A stretch of DNA of 28,195 nucleotides, taken from positions 1-28,195 of IMG/VR virus record IMGVR_UViG_3300025168_000484. The stretch is one strand, 5' to 3'. This document shows positions 18,519 to 25,812 of the stretch, in pieces; positions within the stretch are counted from its first letter, which is position 1; the number at the start of each line of letters is the position of its first letter. This DNA comes from a virus. A model generated the notes under the pieces. That model ran no database searches, had not been told where the DNA came from, and worked only from the letters and a program-made list of their open reading frames with translations. A program made the translations under genes and the position numbers.

Positions 18519-19678
18519 TAAAATCCTTCTGCGATTCTTTTTTTAGTAAGTACTTCAAGTTCTCTAAATTCAAGTGTCATATTTACTTCAACTGGACGAC
18601 CATCACTAAATGTTGAAAAAATATCACCACCATATTCTATGTTCATATTAGTTAACACACAACTTGTTATTCTATCAAATGCTTTATTTTCTTTATCTTT
18701 AAAATAATATTTTATATCAAATTCAGATGGATATATAAAACTTAACCCAGAACCAGTTAATTCTGGATGCATATGAAATTTAAATAACCTTATTATATGT
18801 CTTATATTTTTGGATTCTTCTTGACTTTTAGCCATAAAATTATATCTAAAACTATGTGTTCTAAAATCAACACTTTTAAAAAATTGTTCTCTAAATGGAT
18901 TAGTTATTTGTTTAGTACCTAATTCTAAAAGATCACCGCCACGACTACCTAATATGCCTGGTGCAGCACCAATTATTCCCCTAGTTACTGCTTGTCGCAC
19001 ATCATCATTAAAAGCAGCATTTTCCATACCATCTGTGGCAGATAATCCCCCTCCTAAAATTCCTCCTAATGCACCAATTTGAGTTTCTTCATAATTAACA
19101 TTGTGACGAGTAACAGGTCTATCTTGAATGTGTAAAACTATTGCATCAGATATCCTTTGTATTTTATCTGCTTCAAAAAACGTAGATGGATCTTTTTCAG
19201 TTCCTTCTCCTAAAGTGTAATTACCTGCAACGGCTACTGTTCCTGCAATAGTTGCGCCCTTAACCAAACCACCAAATACACTCTCACCAGAAGCAATATC
19301 AGATACAGCTGATGCTAACCCAGCACCAGAAGCTCCGCCTAATATTAAGCCTTGCTTACCCGCTTTAGCAGTTAATTTAGGGTCAATTCTATTTGAATTT
19401 GGAGAGATCTTAACATCCTTTAGTATACTAGTTTTTGTATTAAGTATTGGATTAAAATTTGAAAATTTAGATTTTTTTCTTTGATTAATATAAAACACTA
19501 TGTAATGCTGTTTATCAGGATCAACACCTAGACCTTCAGGATACGTAGTTTGTGATATGTTATATTTGTCTCTATTTTTAGAAGTTTGTCCACCATTTTT
19601 AGTTTCTACACCAGCTTGCACTGAGTAACCTAATTTTTCATCTGGAAAGTCTAATTTATTGAGTTTGATTGTTGGCAT
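18518..19678 (-). CDS. gp48: Baseplate-tail tube cap protein gp48
   Basis: 386 residues (T4 gp48 has 364). The N-terminus has 'TYPEGLGVDPDKQHYIVFYINQ' (seen at about 46-67), the tube-cap signature. A Gly/Ala-rich middle (about 107-155, 'GLILGGASGAGLASAVSDIA') follows. The C-terminal tube-like domain has FRTHSFRYNFMAKSQEESKN, 'IIRLFKFHMHPELTGSGLSFIYPSEFDI' and NMNIEYGGDIFSTFSDGRPV. gp48 sits on the hub and, with gp54, seeds tail tube growth. It is the first gene of the minus-strand late operon, 35 bases from the divergent gp4 gene. Confidence 0.88.
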   Translation of the reverse strand: MPTIKLNKLDFPDEKLGYSVQAGVETKNGGQTSKNRDKYNISQTTYPEGLGVDPDKQHYIVFYINQRKKSKFSNFNPILNTKTSILKDVKISPNSNRIDPKLTAKAGKQGLILGGASGAGLASAVSDIASGESVFGGLVKGATIAGTVAVAGNYTLGEGTEKDPSTFFEADKIQRISDAIVLHIQDRPVTRHNVNYEETQIGALGGILGGGLSATDGMENAAFNDDVRQAVTRGIIGAAPGILGSRGGDLLELGTKQITNPFREQFFKSVDFRTHSFRYNFMAKSQEESKNIRHIIRLFKFHMHPELTGSGLSFIYPSEFDIKYYFKDKENKAFDRITSCVLTNMNIEYGGDIFSTFSDGRPVEVNMTLEFRELEVLTKKRIAEGF

Positions 19679-19716
19679 GTTAATAAATAGTTATTTAAAT
19701 TTTATTATTATTTATG
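19679..19716. promoter_or_regulatory. Divergent late promoter region between gp48 and gp4
   Basis: Only 35 bases separate two divergent structural genes. T4-type late promoters have TATAAATA at -10. On the plus strand, AATAAATA (19682-19689) is one mismatch away and lies 24 bases before the gp4 ATG. On the minus strand, CATAAATA (19716-19709) is one mismatch away, lies 30 bases before the gp48 ATG and overlaps the gp4 start codon. A gp33 homologue elsewhere in the window supports use of T4-like late transcription. The DNA is so AT-rich that chance matches are likely, so the exact sites are tentative. Confidence 0.5.
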
Positions 19717-20172
19717 GTGTATAAAGAAACTTACAAAGGTAGATATCAAGTATCTAACGTAAAAAAGTATAAAGGCGACTTTAAAGAAGTAATCTATAGA
19801 TCCTCTTGGGAACTGAAATTTATGAGATGGTGCGATCATAATAAGAATGTACTTGAGTGGGGATCTGAAACTACCATCATACCTTACAGGTCACCCGTCG
19901 ATAACAAAATACATAGGTATTTTGTTGATTTTTATATAAAGGTCAGAAATAAAAAAGGTAATGTAAGTAAATATTTAGTCGAAATTAAACCGGAAAAATT
20001 TACTAAACCACCTACTATACCTAAAAAAAAGACTAAAAGGTTTATTCAAGAAATATTTAATTATGGCACTAATCAAGCTAAATGGAAACAAGCAAATGAG
20101 TATTGTCTTGATAGAGGTTGGGAATTTTTAGTTCTTACAGAAAAGGATTTAGGCATAGAACAATATGGATAA
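19714..20172 (+). CDS. gp4: Head completion protein gp4, endonuclease-fold
   Basis: 152 residues, matching T4 gp4 (150). The family pattern is clear: 'YRSSWELKFMRWCDHNKNVLEWGSE', then RYFVDFYIKV, YLVEIKPEKFTKPP, and a C-terminal KWKQANEYCLDRGWEFLVLT. A PD-(D/E)XK-like set of acidic residues can be read as E33, D72 and E90-x-K92, related to TnsA-type endonuclease folds. In T4, gp4 acts late in head completion, before tail joining. It is the first plus-strand gene after the divergent promoter; the next gene overlaps by 8 bases. Confidence 0.92.
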   Translation: MVYKETYKGRYQVSNVKKYKGDFKEVIYRSSWELKFMRWCDHNKNVLEWGSETTIIPYRSPVDNKIHRYFVDFYIKVRNKKGNVSKYLVEIKPEKFTKPPTIPKKKTKRFIQEIFNYGTNQAKWKQANEYCLDRGWEFLVLTEKDLGIEQYG

Positions 20173-20752
20173 TATTTTTGAAACTATTGATAAAATAGGA
20201 CAGGCTACAAAAAGTGAAATCAAACCTGCTGCTTGGTACAAGGATCAAATAAGACAACTTGGATTAGGAACTGTTAATACACAAAAATTATTAAACCAAG
20301 GAAAATTAACAACTAAAGTATTTCCTGGTTCTATGTATCTATTCAAATATGATCCTATTGATAAAAATATTCCATACTATGATATGTTTCCATTAGTTAT
20401 ACCTTTTAATAGAACTAATGAAGGGTTTGTTGGTATAAATTTTCACTATTTACCTTACCCAATTAGATTAAATATATTAAGCGAATTTAATAAGTATGCT
20501 ACTAACAAAAAAATACCCGAACAAACAAGAATTAGAATGAATTATAGACTAATAGAATCGAGTAGAGTTTTTAGATTTGTTAATCCAGCTATAAGAAGAT
20601 ACAAAAACCAACAATTGAGAACAAGACTTTTGACTATACCATTTCAGGATTGGAAAGTTGCTTCACAGCTTCCTGTACAACAATTTAGAAAAGCTACAAT
20701 GGAAACAGCAATTAAAGAATCAATAAAAAAATTCTCTAGGAAAAGAAAATGA
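20165..20752 (+). CDS. Conserved T4-like phage protein, 195 aa, function not assigned
   Basis: A basic protein. Its core is 'FPGSMYLFKYDPIDKNIPYYDMFPLVIPFNRTNEGFVGINFHYL' (about 53-96), where the 'YPG.m..F.YDP......PYyD.FPLv.p......GF.G.N.HYLP' pattern recurs next to structural genes in many T4-like phages of marine bacteria. The C-terminus is rich in Arg/Lys (RKATMETAIKESIKKFSRKRK). In T4 gene 2, encoding a DNA end protector, lies next to gene 4, and similar proteins may carry that label, but I cannot confirm the match and leave it unnamed. The gene overlaps gp4 by 8 bases and gp54 by 4 bases. Confidence 0.72.
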   Translation: MDNIFETIDKIGQATKSEIKPAAWYKDQIRQLGLGTVNTQKLLNQGKLTTKVFPGSMYLFKYDPIDKNIPYYDMFPLVIPFNRTNEGFVGINFHYLPYPIRLNILSEFNKYATNKKIPEQTRIRMNYRLIESSRVFRFVNPAIRRYKNQQLRTRLLTIPFQDWKVASQLPVQQFRKATMETAIKESIKKFSRKRK

Positions 20753-21453
20753 GTGTAGGAGCACAATCAACATTTAATTTACAAGAATTTCAATCTGAAG
20801 TTTTTGGTAAAGGACTCTCACGAGTTAATAGATTTGAAGTAATAATACCATCTCCGAGTGTATTGACTTCTGGTGGTTTTGGAATAGATCAAACTGGATC
20901 ATCAGATTTATTAGAAAAAAGTATTAGCGATAACATGAAAAATATATTAGGAGATCAAGTTGCTAGAAAAGTATCTTTGATGTGTGAGTCAGCTGCGTTT
21001 CCAACAGTTAATTTACAAACTAAACCTTATAGAATTTATGGTGTGCCATATCAAAGACCAGTTTCATCAGAATATGGTGGTGATGGTGTTGCTTTAACTT
21101 TTCATGTAGATCAAAAAATGGCTGTGAAGAATTTTTTTGATGCTTGGATACAATCCATAGTGCAAAAAGAAACCTACTTGGTGAGTTATCAAAAACATTA
21201 TGTTGTGGATATTGAAATAAATCAACTGGATGAACAAAATAAAGTTAGTTACAAAAATATTTTAATCGAAGCCTTTCCACGTAGTACTAATTTAATGGAA
21301 GTAAATAATGCCACACAAAATCAAACACATAGATTAATTGTTTTGTTTGCGTTTAGAAAATGGAAAAATCCTGTATTGCCACCATACAGTCAATTGGAAT
21401 TAAAAGGACCAATTGGACCAGATGGAACAGTTTTAAATTTAACAGGGATCTAA
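20749..21453 (+). CDS. gp54: Baseplate tail tube initiator gp54
   Basis: 234 residues, shorter than T4 gp54 (320). The layout is that of the tube-initiator and tube fold. It begins SRVNRFEVIIPSPSV. After an insertion come 'ARKVSLMCESAAFPTVNLQTKPYRIYGVPYQRPVSSEY' (about 76-113) and LTFHVDQKMAVKNFFDAWIQ (about 121-140). The end, 'YKNILIEAFPRSTNLMEVNNATQNQTHRLIVLFAFRKWK', corresponds to 'FTGCIPISVSSPELSYD...FDVTFAYR' of T4 gp54. The protein caps the hub under the first ring of the tail tube. A tail tube paralogue (gp19 type) is the main alternative, but position beside gp4 and gp26 favours gp54. Its stop codon lies in a hairpin. Confidence 0.8.
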   Translation: MSVGAQSTFNLQEFQSEVFGKGLSRVNRFEVIIPSPSVLTSGGFGIDQTGSSDLLEKSISDNMKNILGDQVARKVSLMCESAAFPTVNLQTKPYRIYGVPYQRPVSSEYGGDGVALTFHVDQKMAVKNFFDAWIQSIVQKETYLVSYQKHYVVDIEINQLDEQNKVSYKNILIEAFPRSTNLMEVNNATQNQTHRLIVLFAFRKWKNPVLPPYSQLELKGPIGPDGTVLNLTGI

Positions 21454-21462
21454 ATTCCCTGT
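21442..21462 (+). terminator. Hairpin across the gp54 stop codon
   Basis: A perfect 7-bp stem, ACAGGGA (21442-21448) with TCCCTGT (21456-21462) and a 7-base loop, sits on the TAA of gp54. There is no following T-run, so it is not a classical intrinsic terminator. It may act as an mRNA end-stabilising or processing hairpin in the 55-base gap before gp26. Confidence 0.4.
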
Positions 21463-21508
21463 CTCTAACAACAATTGAACTCAATTAAATAATGATAAGG
21501 AGTTAATA

Positions 21509-22195
21509 ATGGCTTTACCCGTACTTGAGACACCAACATATGAAATAAATTTGCCTTCAACTAATCAAAAAGTTTCATATAGGCCTTTTCTAGTTAAAGA
21601 ACATAAGGTTTTAATGACACTCAGTAAATCTAGTAATAATGAAATATATAGAACTGTAAATGATTTGATTGATTCGTGCACATTTGGAAAAATTGATAAA
21701 GAAAAATTAACTAGTTTTGATACTGAATATGTTTTTTTAAATATTAGATCAAAATCTATAGGTGAAAAAATAAAACTAAAGTTAATCTGTAATAATTGTA
21801 AAGATGAATTACCAACAGAAATAGATCTTAGTAAGATAGAAATTGAAAAAGAAGAAATTTCACACGATATAAAATTAAGAAATAATACTACAATGAAATT
21901 GAGATTTCCTAAATTTTATGAAAAGATGAATATAGTTGAAGGATCAGAAGATGATATTATTGATAGAGTTGCTGATTGCATAGTTAATGTTAAAACTGAT
22001 GATAATTTTTATGATGATTTTACAACAGAAGATGCAAACAATTTTTTATTACAATTAACTACAGATGAATTCCAACAAATTGAAGAATTTTTTGGAAAGA
22101 TGCCTAAAGTTATATTAAATACTCAAGCAGAATGCAAAAAATGTAATATTACTAGTAAAACTAAATTACAAGGACTACATGATTTTTTTCTATAA
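21509..22195 (+). CDS. gp26: Baseplate hub assembly protein gp26 (short form, 228 aa)
   Basis: 228 residues (T4 gp26 has 208) of the T4 baseplate gp26 family. The N-terminus is LPVLETPTYEINLPSTNQKV, followed by 'YRPFLVKEHKVLMTLSKS' (about 25-42). Next come the 'TFGKIDKEKLTSFDTEYVFLNIRSKSIGEKI' stretch (about 58-88) and Cys pairs in CNNC (about 93-96) and CKKC (about 213-216) that could form a zinc site. A strong SD (AAGGAG, 21497-21502) precedes the ATG. gp26 is needed for hub assembly in T4 and is not a major virion component. The last codons are GAT TTT TTT CTA TAA and carry a slippery heptamer. A second product made by -1 frameshifting is likely, with this ORF as the major chaperone form. 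Confidence 0.9.
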   Translation: MALPVLETPTYEINLPSTNQKVSYRPFLVKEHKVLMTLSKSSNNEIYRTVNDLIDSCTFGKIDKEKLTSFDTEYVFLNIRSKSIGEKIKLKLICNNCKDELPTEIDLSKIEIEKEEISHDIKLRNNTTMKLRFPKFYEKMNIVEGSEDDIIDRVADCIVNVKTDDNFYDDFTTEDANNFLLQLTTDEFQQIEEFFGKMPKVILNTQAECKKCNITSKTKLQGLHDFFL

Positions 22196-22257
22196 CTCTT
22201 TCTCATGATGATTTAATTAATTACTATCAGACTAATTTTTCATTAATGAATCATCAT
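22170..22257 (+). promoter_or_regulatory. Putative programmed -1 ribosomal frameshift signal
   Basis: Three elements line up. An SD-like AAGGA (22170-22174) lies 8 bases before a T TTT TTT heptamer (22183-22189) that is in the correct X XXY YYZ register with the gp26 frame. The gp26 stop TAA follows at 22193-22195. Downstream is a stem of ATGATGATT (22205-22213) with AATCATCAT (22249-22257), extendable inward by a G:U pair and an A:U pair, and ATTAAT/ATTAAT can pair within the loop. The heptamer-to-stem distance of 15 bases is longer than usual. A -1 slip gives a 294-residue gp26 fusion. Confidence 0.72.
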
Positions 22258-22392
22258 AAGTATTCATTAGCAGAATTAGAAAATATGATACCATGGGAAA
22301 GAGAGATTTACGTAACTATGTTAGTTAACTATATAAAAGAAGAGAATCAGAGAATAAAAATGCAACAACAGAATAAAAAACATGCTACCTAA
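22189..22392 (+). CDS. -1 frame extension of gp26 (GT-like chaperone domain, gene 51 position)
   Basis: The -1 frame is open from 22183 to the TAA at 22390-22392. It encodes, after the shift, a segment beginning SITLSHDDLINYYQTNFSLM and continuing with HHKYSLAELENMIPWEREIY and a charged helix ending KMQQQNKKHAT. It looks like a real conserved protein (helical, 'YSL.ELE.M.PWER.IY'), yet the first in-frame ATG (22246) lies inside that block and no ATG exists upstream. Entry by frameshift from gp26 (227 + 67 residues) explains this best; an ATA (22192) or ATT start is the alternative. Position between gp26 and the tape-measure gene equals T4 gene 51 (order 26-51) and matches the T domain of lambda GT. 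T4 gp51 is longer (249 aa), and homology is not shown. Confidence 0.75.
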   Translation, partial: SITLSHDDLINYYQTNFSLMNHHKYSLAELENMIPWEREIYVTMLVNYIKEENQRIKMQQQNKKHAT

Positions 22393-24631
22393 TTTACCAT
22401 CTTACGCACAACCTACGGCTGTGCAACCCATGAATCCATCAATATCAGCTCAAAACATAGCTTCATCTATGGGAAGAAGACAACTTGTGGCTTCTAAGTC
22501 ACAACCTTTTGACCAAAAGTCACAACCTTTTGGCCAAGAAATGAAAAAAACTACAGTTTTATCACAGAAATCAGTTGATTTAAGTAAAACTGGTGTCAAC
22601 TTACAAAAGCAAATGTTGAATGAATTAAAGGAATTAAAGTCTTTAAATAAAAAAATGATGATGAGTGCAGCTAAATCAGCTACACAATTCAATAATCAAA
22701 AAGGTAGATCATTATTTGATAAAGCTCAAACATTTGCTAAAACAAGAAAAGAAGAATCCAAACAAGGTGGTGCTAGCTTAAAAGAAAAATTAGGAGGTTT
22801 TGCTCGTAAAAAAGGTCGCCAGTTATTTGAAAAAGGTAAAGAGGGTGCTAAAGAGCTTGGAGCTTCTTTAGGTAAAGCAGGTTTAGGCATTGCTGGCGGT
22901 TTAGGAGCTGTTGCAGGAGCTCCTTCTTTATTAAGAGGCATGGTTGATGATGAATTTTTTGGTAAGGATCCAAATGCTGAAGCTAAAGCTGCTGCTATAT
23001 CTCAAGGTAAAACTACTTCATTTGTTGAAGATCAAGGTTCACCACAAGGTTCACAACAATCAGGTATTTTTCAAACTTTAAAAAATATTGATAAAAATTT
23101 AAAGCAAAATTTTTTATTACAGAATCCATTTGAAAAATTACGAACCATTTTAATGACAGGCACTAACGTCGTTGAAGAAGGATTTAATAAACTCGAAGAA
23201 GGCTATGATTCAGTAAAAGATAAGATAAAAGAAGTTGGTGCTCCTATTGCTAAAAATCTTAAAGATCAGGTTTTATCTGGTGCAGAAAGCGCTGGTAATT
23301 TAATTGATACTGCTAAACAAAAAGGTGGAGAACTTTTCAGATCATTAAAAGAACAAGTTGCTGGCAGTTTACTAACACCTGGGGGAAGACAAAAAGCAAT
23401 GTCTCAAGATAAAACTGAAGGTAGAGATATAAGACAAAAATCTCAAAATGGTGCTATATCGGGAGCACCTAGAGCTACTCGTGTTTTAAATCCAGAAGAA
23501 AGAGACACAATGCTCCAAAAAGAAATAGATGCTTCTAGATCAGATGAAATGCTTTATGGGGGACTAGCTGAACGTCATGCAGATGGAAGAAAACGTGAAG
23601 ATATACCCGAAGGCGAAAGAGATCAATATGATGATGCAGTTAGAGCACAAGAAAATGCTAAAAAACGTATGTCACAATATCAAAAATTACAAACTGCAGT
23701 AAAAGATAAAGGACCTATGCCAGAATTTAGAGAAGGTGGGTTTAAGTATAAATTAGAAGATAAATTTGGATTTGATGATGGTAAAGGTTTCAGTTTGAAA
23801 CAGAACAAAGGCATTTTGTTTGAAGATGGAATTCCGGGCATAACTGAAGCAGGAATGAAAGAAGATAAATCTATGATAAAAACAACATTTGGCGATGGCA
23901 CGTCAGATGAAGGAGGTAAAGTTAAATCGGGTTATCGTATACCAGAAATGGATCTACAAACTGGTCTTCAACCAGAGTTTCAACGCAAGGGTGGTAGAAA
24001 AGCAGAAGAAACTACTGGAGAAAAATTTAAAAATTTTGTATCTAATTTATTTGGTTCTAGTGAGTCAAAAAAAGTATCTGACACATCTCCAGGAAGTAGT
24101 AGAAGAGAAATTATAAGTGAAAGAAAAAAAGAGTTCCGGAAAAAATATGGAAATCTTCCTGATGGAAAACACACTTTTAAAGAAGGTAAACTCGTTTCAA
24201 GTGACAGTAGTAAAGGAAATATATTTAGAGACGGTATTAAATCAATGTTAGAAAAACCTGATGTAGCCACATCTGATACAGAATACAGAAAAAATGAATT
24301 AGACGAATCTCCAGGAAGTAGTAGAAGAGAAATTATAAGTGAAAGAAAAAAAGAGTTCCGGAAAAAATATGGAAATCTTCCTGATGGAAAACACACTTTT
24401 AAAGAAGGTAAACTCGTACGTCAACAAGAAAAACGTAATAGTTTGCTTTCAGATACTGTAGAAAATGAAATATTAAAAGAAAATAAACAACAAGGGCAAA
24501 GTGCCCCCGTTGTTGTAAATAATGTAAGTAAATCAGAAAAAACTACATTTACTCCTTTGGCTACAGATCCAAGACCTAGAAATAATTCTTTCGAAAGAAA
24601 AATTGATTCTGTTTTTTCTTCAGATTTTTAG
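22382..24631 (+). CDS. Probable tape-measure / tail length protein, 749 aa
   Basis: A long, charged, mostly helical protein rich in Lys, Glu, Gln and Ser. A heptad-like helix covers about 60-100 (LQKQMLNELKELKSLNKKMM). A Gly/Ala-rich hydrophobic patch follows (about 159-183, LGASLGKAGLGIAGGLGAVA). A Lys/Glu helical stretch covers about 245-330. From about 555 there is a low-complexity part with an exact 37-residue duplication. Directly after a gp26/-1-frame chaperone pair is where tape-measure genes lie in lambda-like phages; T4 gp29 (590 aa) follows nearby. At roughly 1.5 angstrom per residue, 749 residues would give a tail near 110 nm. The ATG overlaps the frameshift ORF by 11 bases without a clear SD, so translation is probably coupled. 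No sequence match to gp29 is claimed. Confidence 0.65.
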   Translation: MLPNLPSYAQPTAVQPMNPSISAQNIASSMGRRQLVASKSQPFDQKSQPFGQEMKKTTVLSQKSVDLSKTGVNLQKQMLNELKELKSLNKKMMMSAAKSATQFNNQKGRSLFDKAQTFAKTRKEESKQGGASLKEKLGGFARKKGRQLFEKGKEGAKELGASLGKAGLGIAGGLGAVAGAPSLLRGMVDDEFFGKDPNAEAKAAAISQGKTTSFVEDQGSPQGSQQSGIFQTLKNIDKNLKQNFLLQNPFEKLRTILMTGTNVVEEGFNKLEEGYDSVKDKIKEVGAPIAKNLKDQVLSGAESAGNLIDTAKQKGGELFRSLKEQVAGSLLTPGGRQKAMSQDKTEGRDIRQKSQNGAISGAPRATRVLNPEERDTMLQKEIDASRSDEMLYGGLAERHADGRKREDIPEGERDQYDDAVRAQENAKKRMSQYQKLQTAVKDKGPMPEFREGGFKYKLEDKFGFDDGKGFSLKQNKGILFEDGIPGITEAGMKEDKSMIKTTFGDGTSDEGGKVKSGYRIPEMDLQTGLQPEFQRKGGRKAEETTGEKFKNFVSNLFGSSESKKVSDTSPGSSRREIISERKKEFRKKYGNLPDGKHTFKEGKLVSSDSSKGNIFRDGIKSMLEKPDVATSDTEYRKNELDESPGSSRREIISERKKEFRKKYGNLPDGKHTFKEGKLVRQQEKRNSLLSDTVENEILKENKQQGQSAPVVVNNVSKSEKTTFTPLATDPRPRNNSFERKIDSVFSSDF
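22496..22537 (+). repeat. 21-base tandem repeat in the tape-measure-like gene
   Basis: Two adjacent 21-base units (22496-22516 and 22517-22537) differ at one base and encode KSQPFDQ then KSQPFGQ. They are in frame, so unit gain or loss changes length by 7 residues only. Confidence 0.85.
24085..24195 (+). repeat. 111-base perfect direct repeat, copy 1
   Basis: Identical to 24307-24417 over all 111 bases (37 codons). The copies start 222 bases apart (74 codons), so the duplication keeps the reading frame. It encodes a peptide that starts SPGSSRREIISERKKEFRKK and ends KHTFKEGKLV. Identity at silent positions means the duplication is recent or kept identical by recombination. Confidence 0.95.
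24307..24417 (+). repeat. 111-base perfect direct repeat, copy 2
   Basis: Second exact copy of the 24085-24195 unit, in the same frame of the tape-measure-like gene. The 111 bases between the copies are equal in length to the repeat but not similar to it in sequence. Together with copy 1 and this spacer it forms a 333-base block. Confidence 0.95.
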
Positions 24632-25521
24632 TCTTCGTTAGCTAACTTAGCAAAATAACTTAATGAATCATCTTGATCTTCTTCAACCTTTGGTGTAGGT
24701 TTAGAAACAGGTACTGCAGCAGGCTTAGGTCGATCTAAGTCAACATCTTCAGCCTTTCTTAAACTAGCACTAGAGGCAGTCAGAACCATCTCTAACTTCT
24801 TTTTAAGATCATCATAACTTTTAAAGTTCTTGGGATCAGTAAACTCAACTAACGAGTGTTGGTTATTCCAAGCAGTTTCTAACTCCTCATCATCTTCCAT
24901 TAACTTACTAATAGAATCAAACTCAGACTTATCGTAGTTGCGATAACCTTCAACATTCCGAATCTTTAGTTTAAAGTTAGCACCCTTCCAAAAGTCAAAT
25001 GGGTTTACTGGATCTTCATCTTCAAACTGAGGTTGCATAACGTCTTTAATCTTATCAAAGATTTTTTTACCATACTTGTAAAGAAATGGTTTACCTTCAT
25101 TCTGTGGATTAGAAGGATCCTTGACAACCACAATATTAGAAATGTATGTAAGTTTACGTTTCTGTCTACGAGCTGTCTCTTTATCTTTCTCTTCGCCAGT
25201 ATGCCATAGTTCTGTGTTTAACTCAGAAACAGGATCTGGTTTATTAAGTGTAGTTAAAGAATTTTCTATATACCACTTACCTGTTGAAGGACTTTGAAAA
25301 GCATGATGCCATACACGTGCCCATGGTAGCTCTTCACCTTTTGAAGGTGGTAGAAATCTAATAACAGCATAGCCGTTGCCAGACTTATCTACTTCAGGTT
25401 GCCAGAAGCGCTCATCTTTTTGTCTGCCTTCTGTAGAGGGTGTGTTAATCTTTTCAACTTCTTGCATTAAGTCATCAAAATTACCACGATTCTTTTTTAA
25501 AGCACTAAAATCTAAAGCCAT
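24628..25521 (-). CDS. gp32: Single-stranded DNA-binding protein gp32
   Basis: 297 residues (T4 gp32 has 301). The basic N-terminal segment, 'ALDFSALKKNRGNFDDLMQEV', is the cooperativity domain. The core holds 'FWQPEVDKSGNGYAVIRFLPP' (about 39-59), WARVWHHAFQSPSTGKWYIE, 'LTYISNIVVVKDPSNPQNEGKPFLYKYGKKIFDKI' (about 123-157) and PFDFWKGANFKLKIRNVEGY. The C-terminus is acidic (KVEEDQDDSLSYFAKLANED), the site of contact with other replication proteins. The protein has no Cys, so the T4 His-Cys3 zinc site is absent, as I recall for cyanophage gp32. The SD is CGGAG (25532-25528). Its stop overlaps the convergent tape-measure stop by 3 bases. It is encoded downstream of gp59, its partner in helicase loading. 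Confidence 0.96.
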   Translation of the reverse strand: MALDFSALKKNRGNFDDLMQEVEKINTPSTEGRQKDERFWQPEVDKSGNGYAVIRFLPPSKGEELPWARVWHHAFQSPSTGKWYIENSLTTLNKPDPVSELNTELWHTGEEKDKETARRQKRKLTYISNIVVVKDPSNPQNEGKPFLYKYGKKIFDKIKDVMQPQFEDEDPVNPFDFWKGANFKLKIRNVEGYRNYDKSEFDSISKLMEDDEELETAWNNQHSLVEFTDPKNFKSYDDLKKKLEMVLTASSASLRKAEDVDLDRPKPAAVPVSKPTPKVEEDQDDSLSYFAKLANED

Positions 25522-25599
25522 ATGTATCTCCGTATAAATTGTATATTATTGTATTGTTTAATTGTATAATAATATTATTAAAACTTCAAGTGTTACTCA
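25522..25599 (-). promoter_or_regulatory. AT-rich leader of gp32
   Basis: This 78-base gap is almost only A/T and contains a perfect 12-base palindrome, AATAATATTATT (25568-25579). An AATAAATA box one mismatch from a T4 late promoter lies at 25608-25601 on the minus strand. T4 gp32 represses its own translation by binding an unstructured AU-rich leader; this leader has that composition. The assignment rests on composition and position only. Confidence 0.35.
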
Positions 25600-25812
25600 T
25601 TATTTATTGGAATCAACAGCAACAAACGGCCATTGAACCATCCTACGAGACATTTCATTTTGTATGTGTGCCATTTTTGTTAACACACGCTGAGTGTCTT
25701 TTATTTGGCTATTTAACAAGTATAAATTTTCTTGTGCAATTTCCAAATTCTTTTCTAACTGTTTCATCTTTAGGTTAGTTTGATCTAAGTCTTTCTCTGA
25801 GGATTCTGACAT
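25600..25812 (-). CDS. Small coiled-coil protein between gp59 and gp32, 70 aa
   Basis: A 70-residue protein, largely one long helix. Heptad spacing is visible in LKMKQLEKNLEIAQENLYLL and continues through NSQIKDTQRVLTKMAHIQNE. The C-terminal tail is MVQWPFVAVDSNK. The listed start overlaps gp59 by 38 bases; Met16 (25767) would instead start 8 bases after the gp59 stop, but neither has a strong SD. It lies between the helicase loader and the ssDNA-binding protein, so a replication-linked or oligomerising role is possible. It is not recognised as a T4 protein. Confidence 0.6.
   Translation of the reverse strand: MSESSEKDLDQTNLKMKQLEKNLEIAQENLYLLNSQIKDTQRVLTKMAHIQNEMSRRMVQWPFVAVDSNK

Noticed and set aside
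22179-22208. ATG at 22179, 4 bases after AAGGA, as a start for the gene 51-position ORF
   Set aside because: It is in a third frame and reaches TGA after 9 codons, so it cannot start the conserved frame without another shift.
23980-24396. 138-aa minus-strand ORF with a repeated segment
   Set aside because: The repetition only mirrors the 111-base duplication of the plus-strand tape-measure-like gene.
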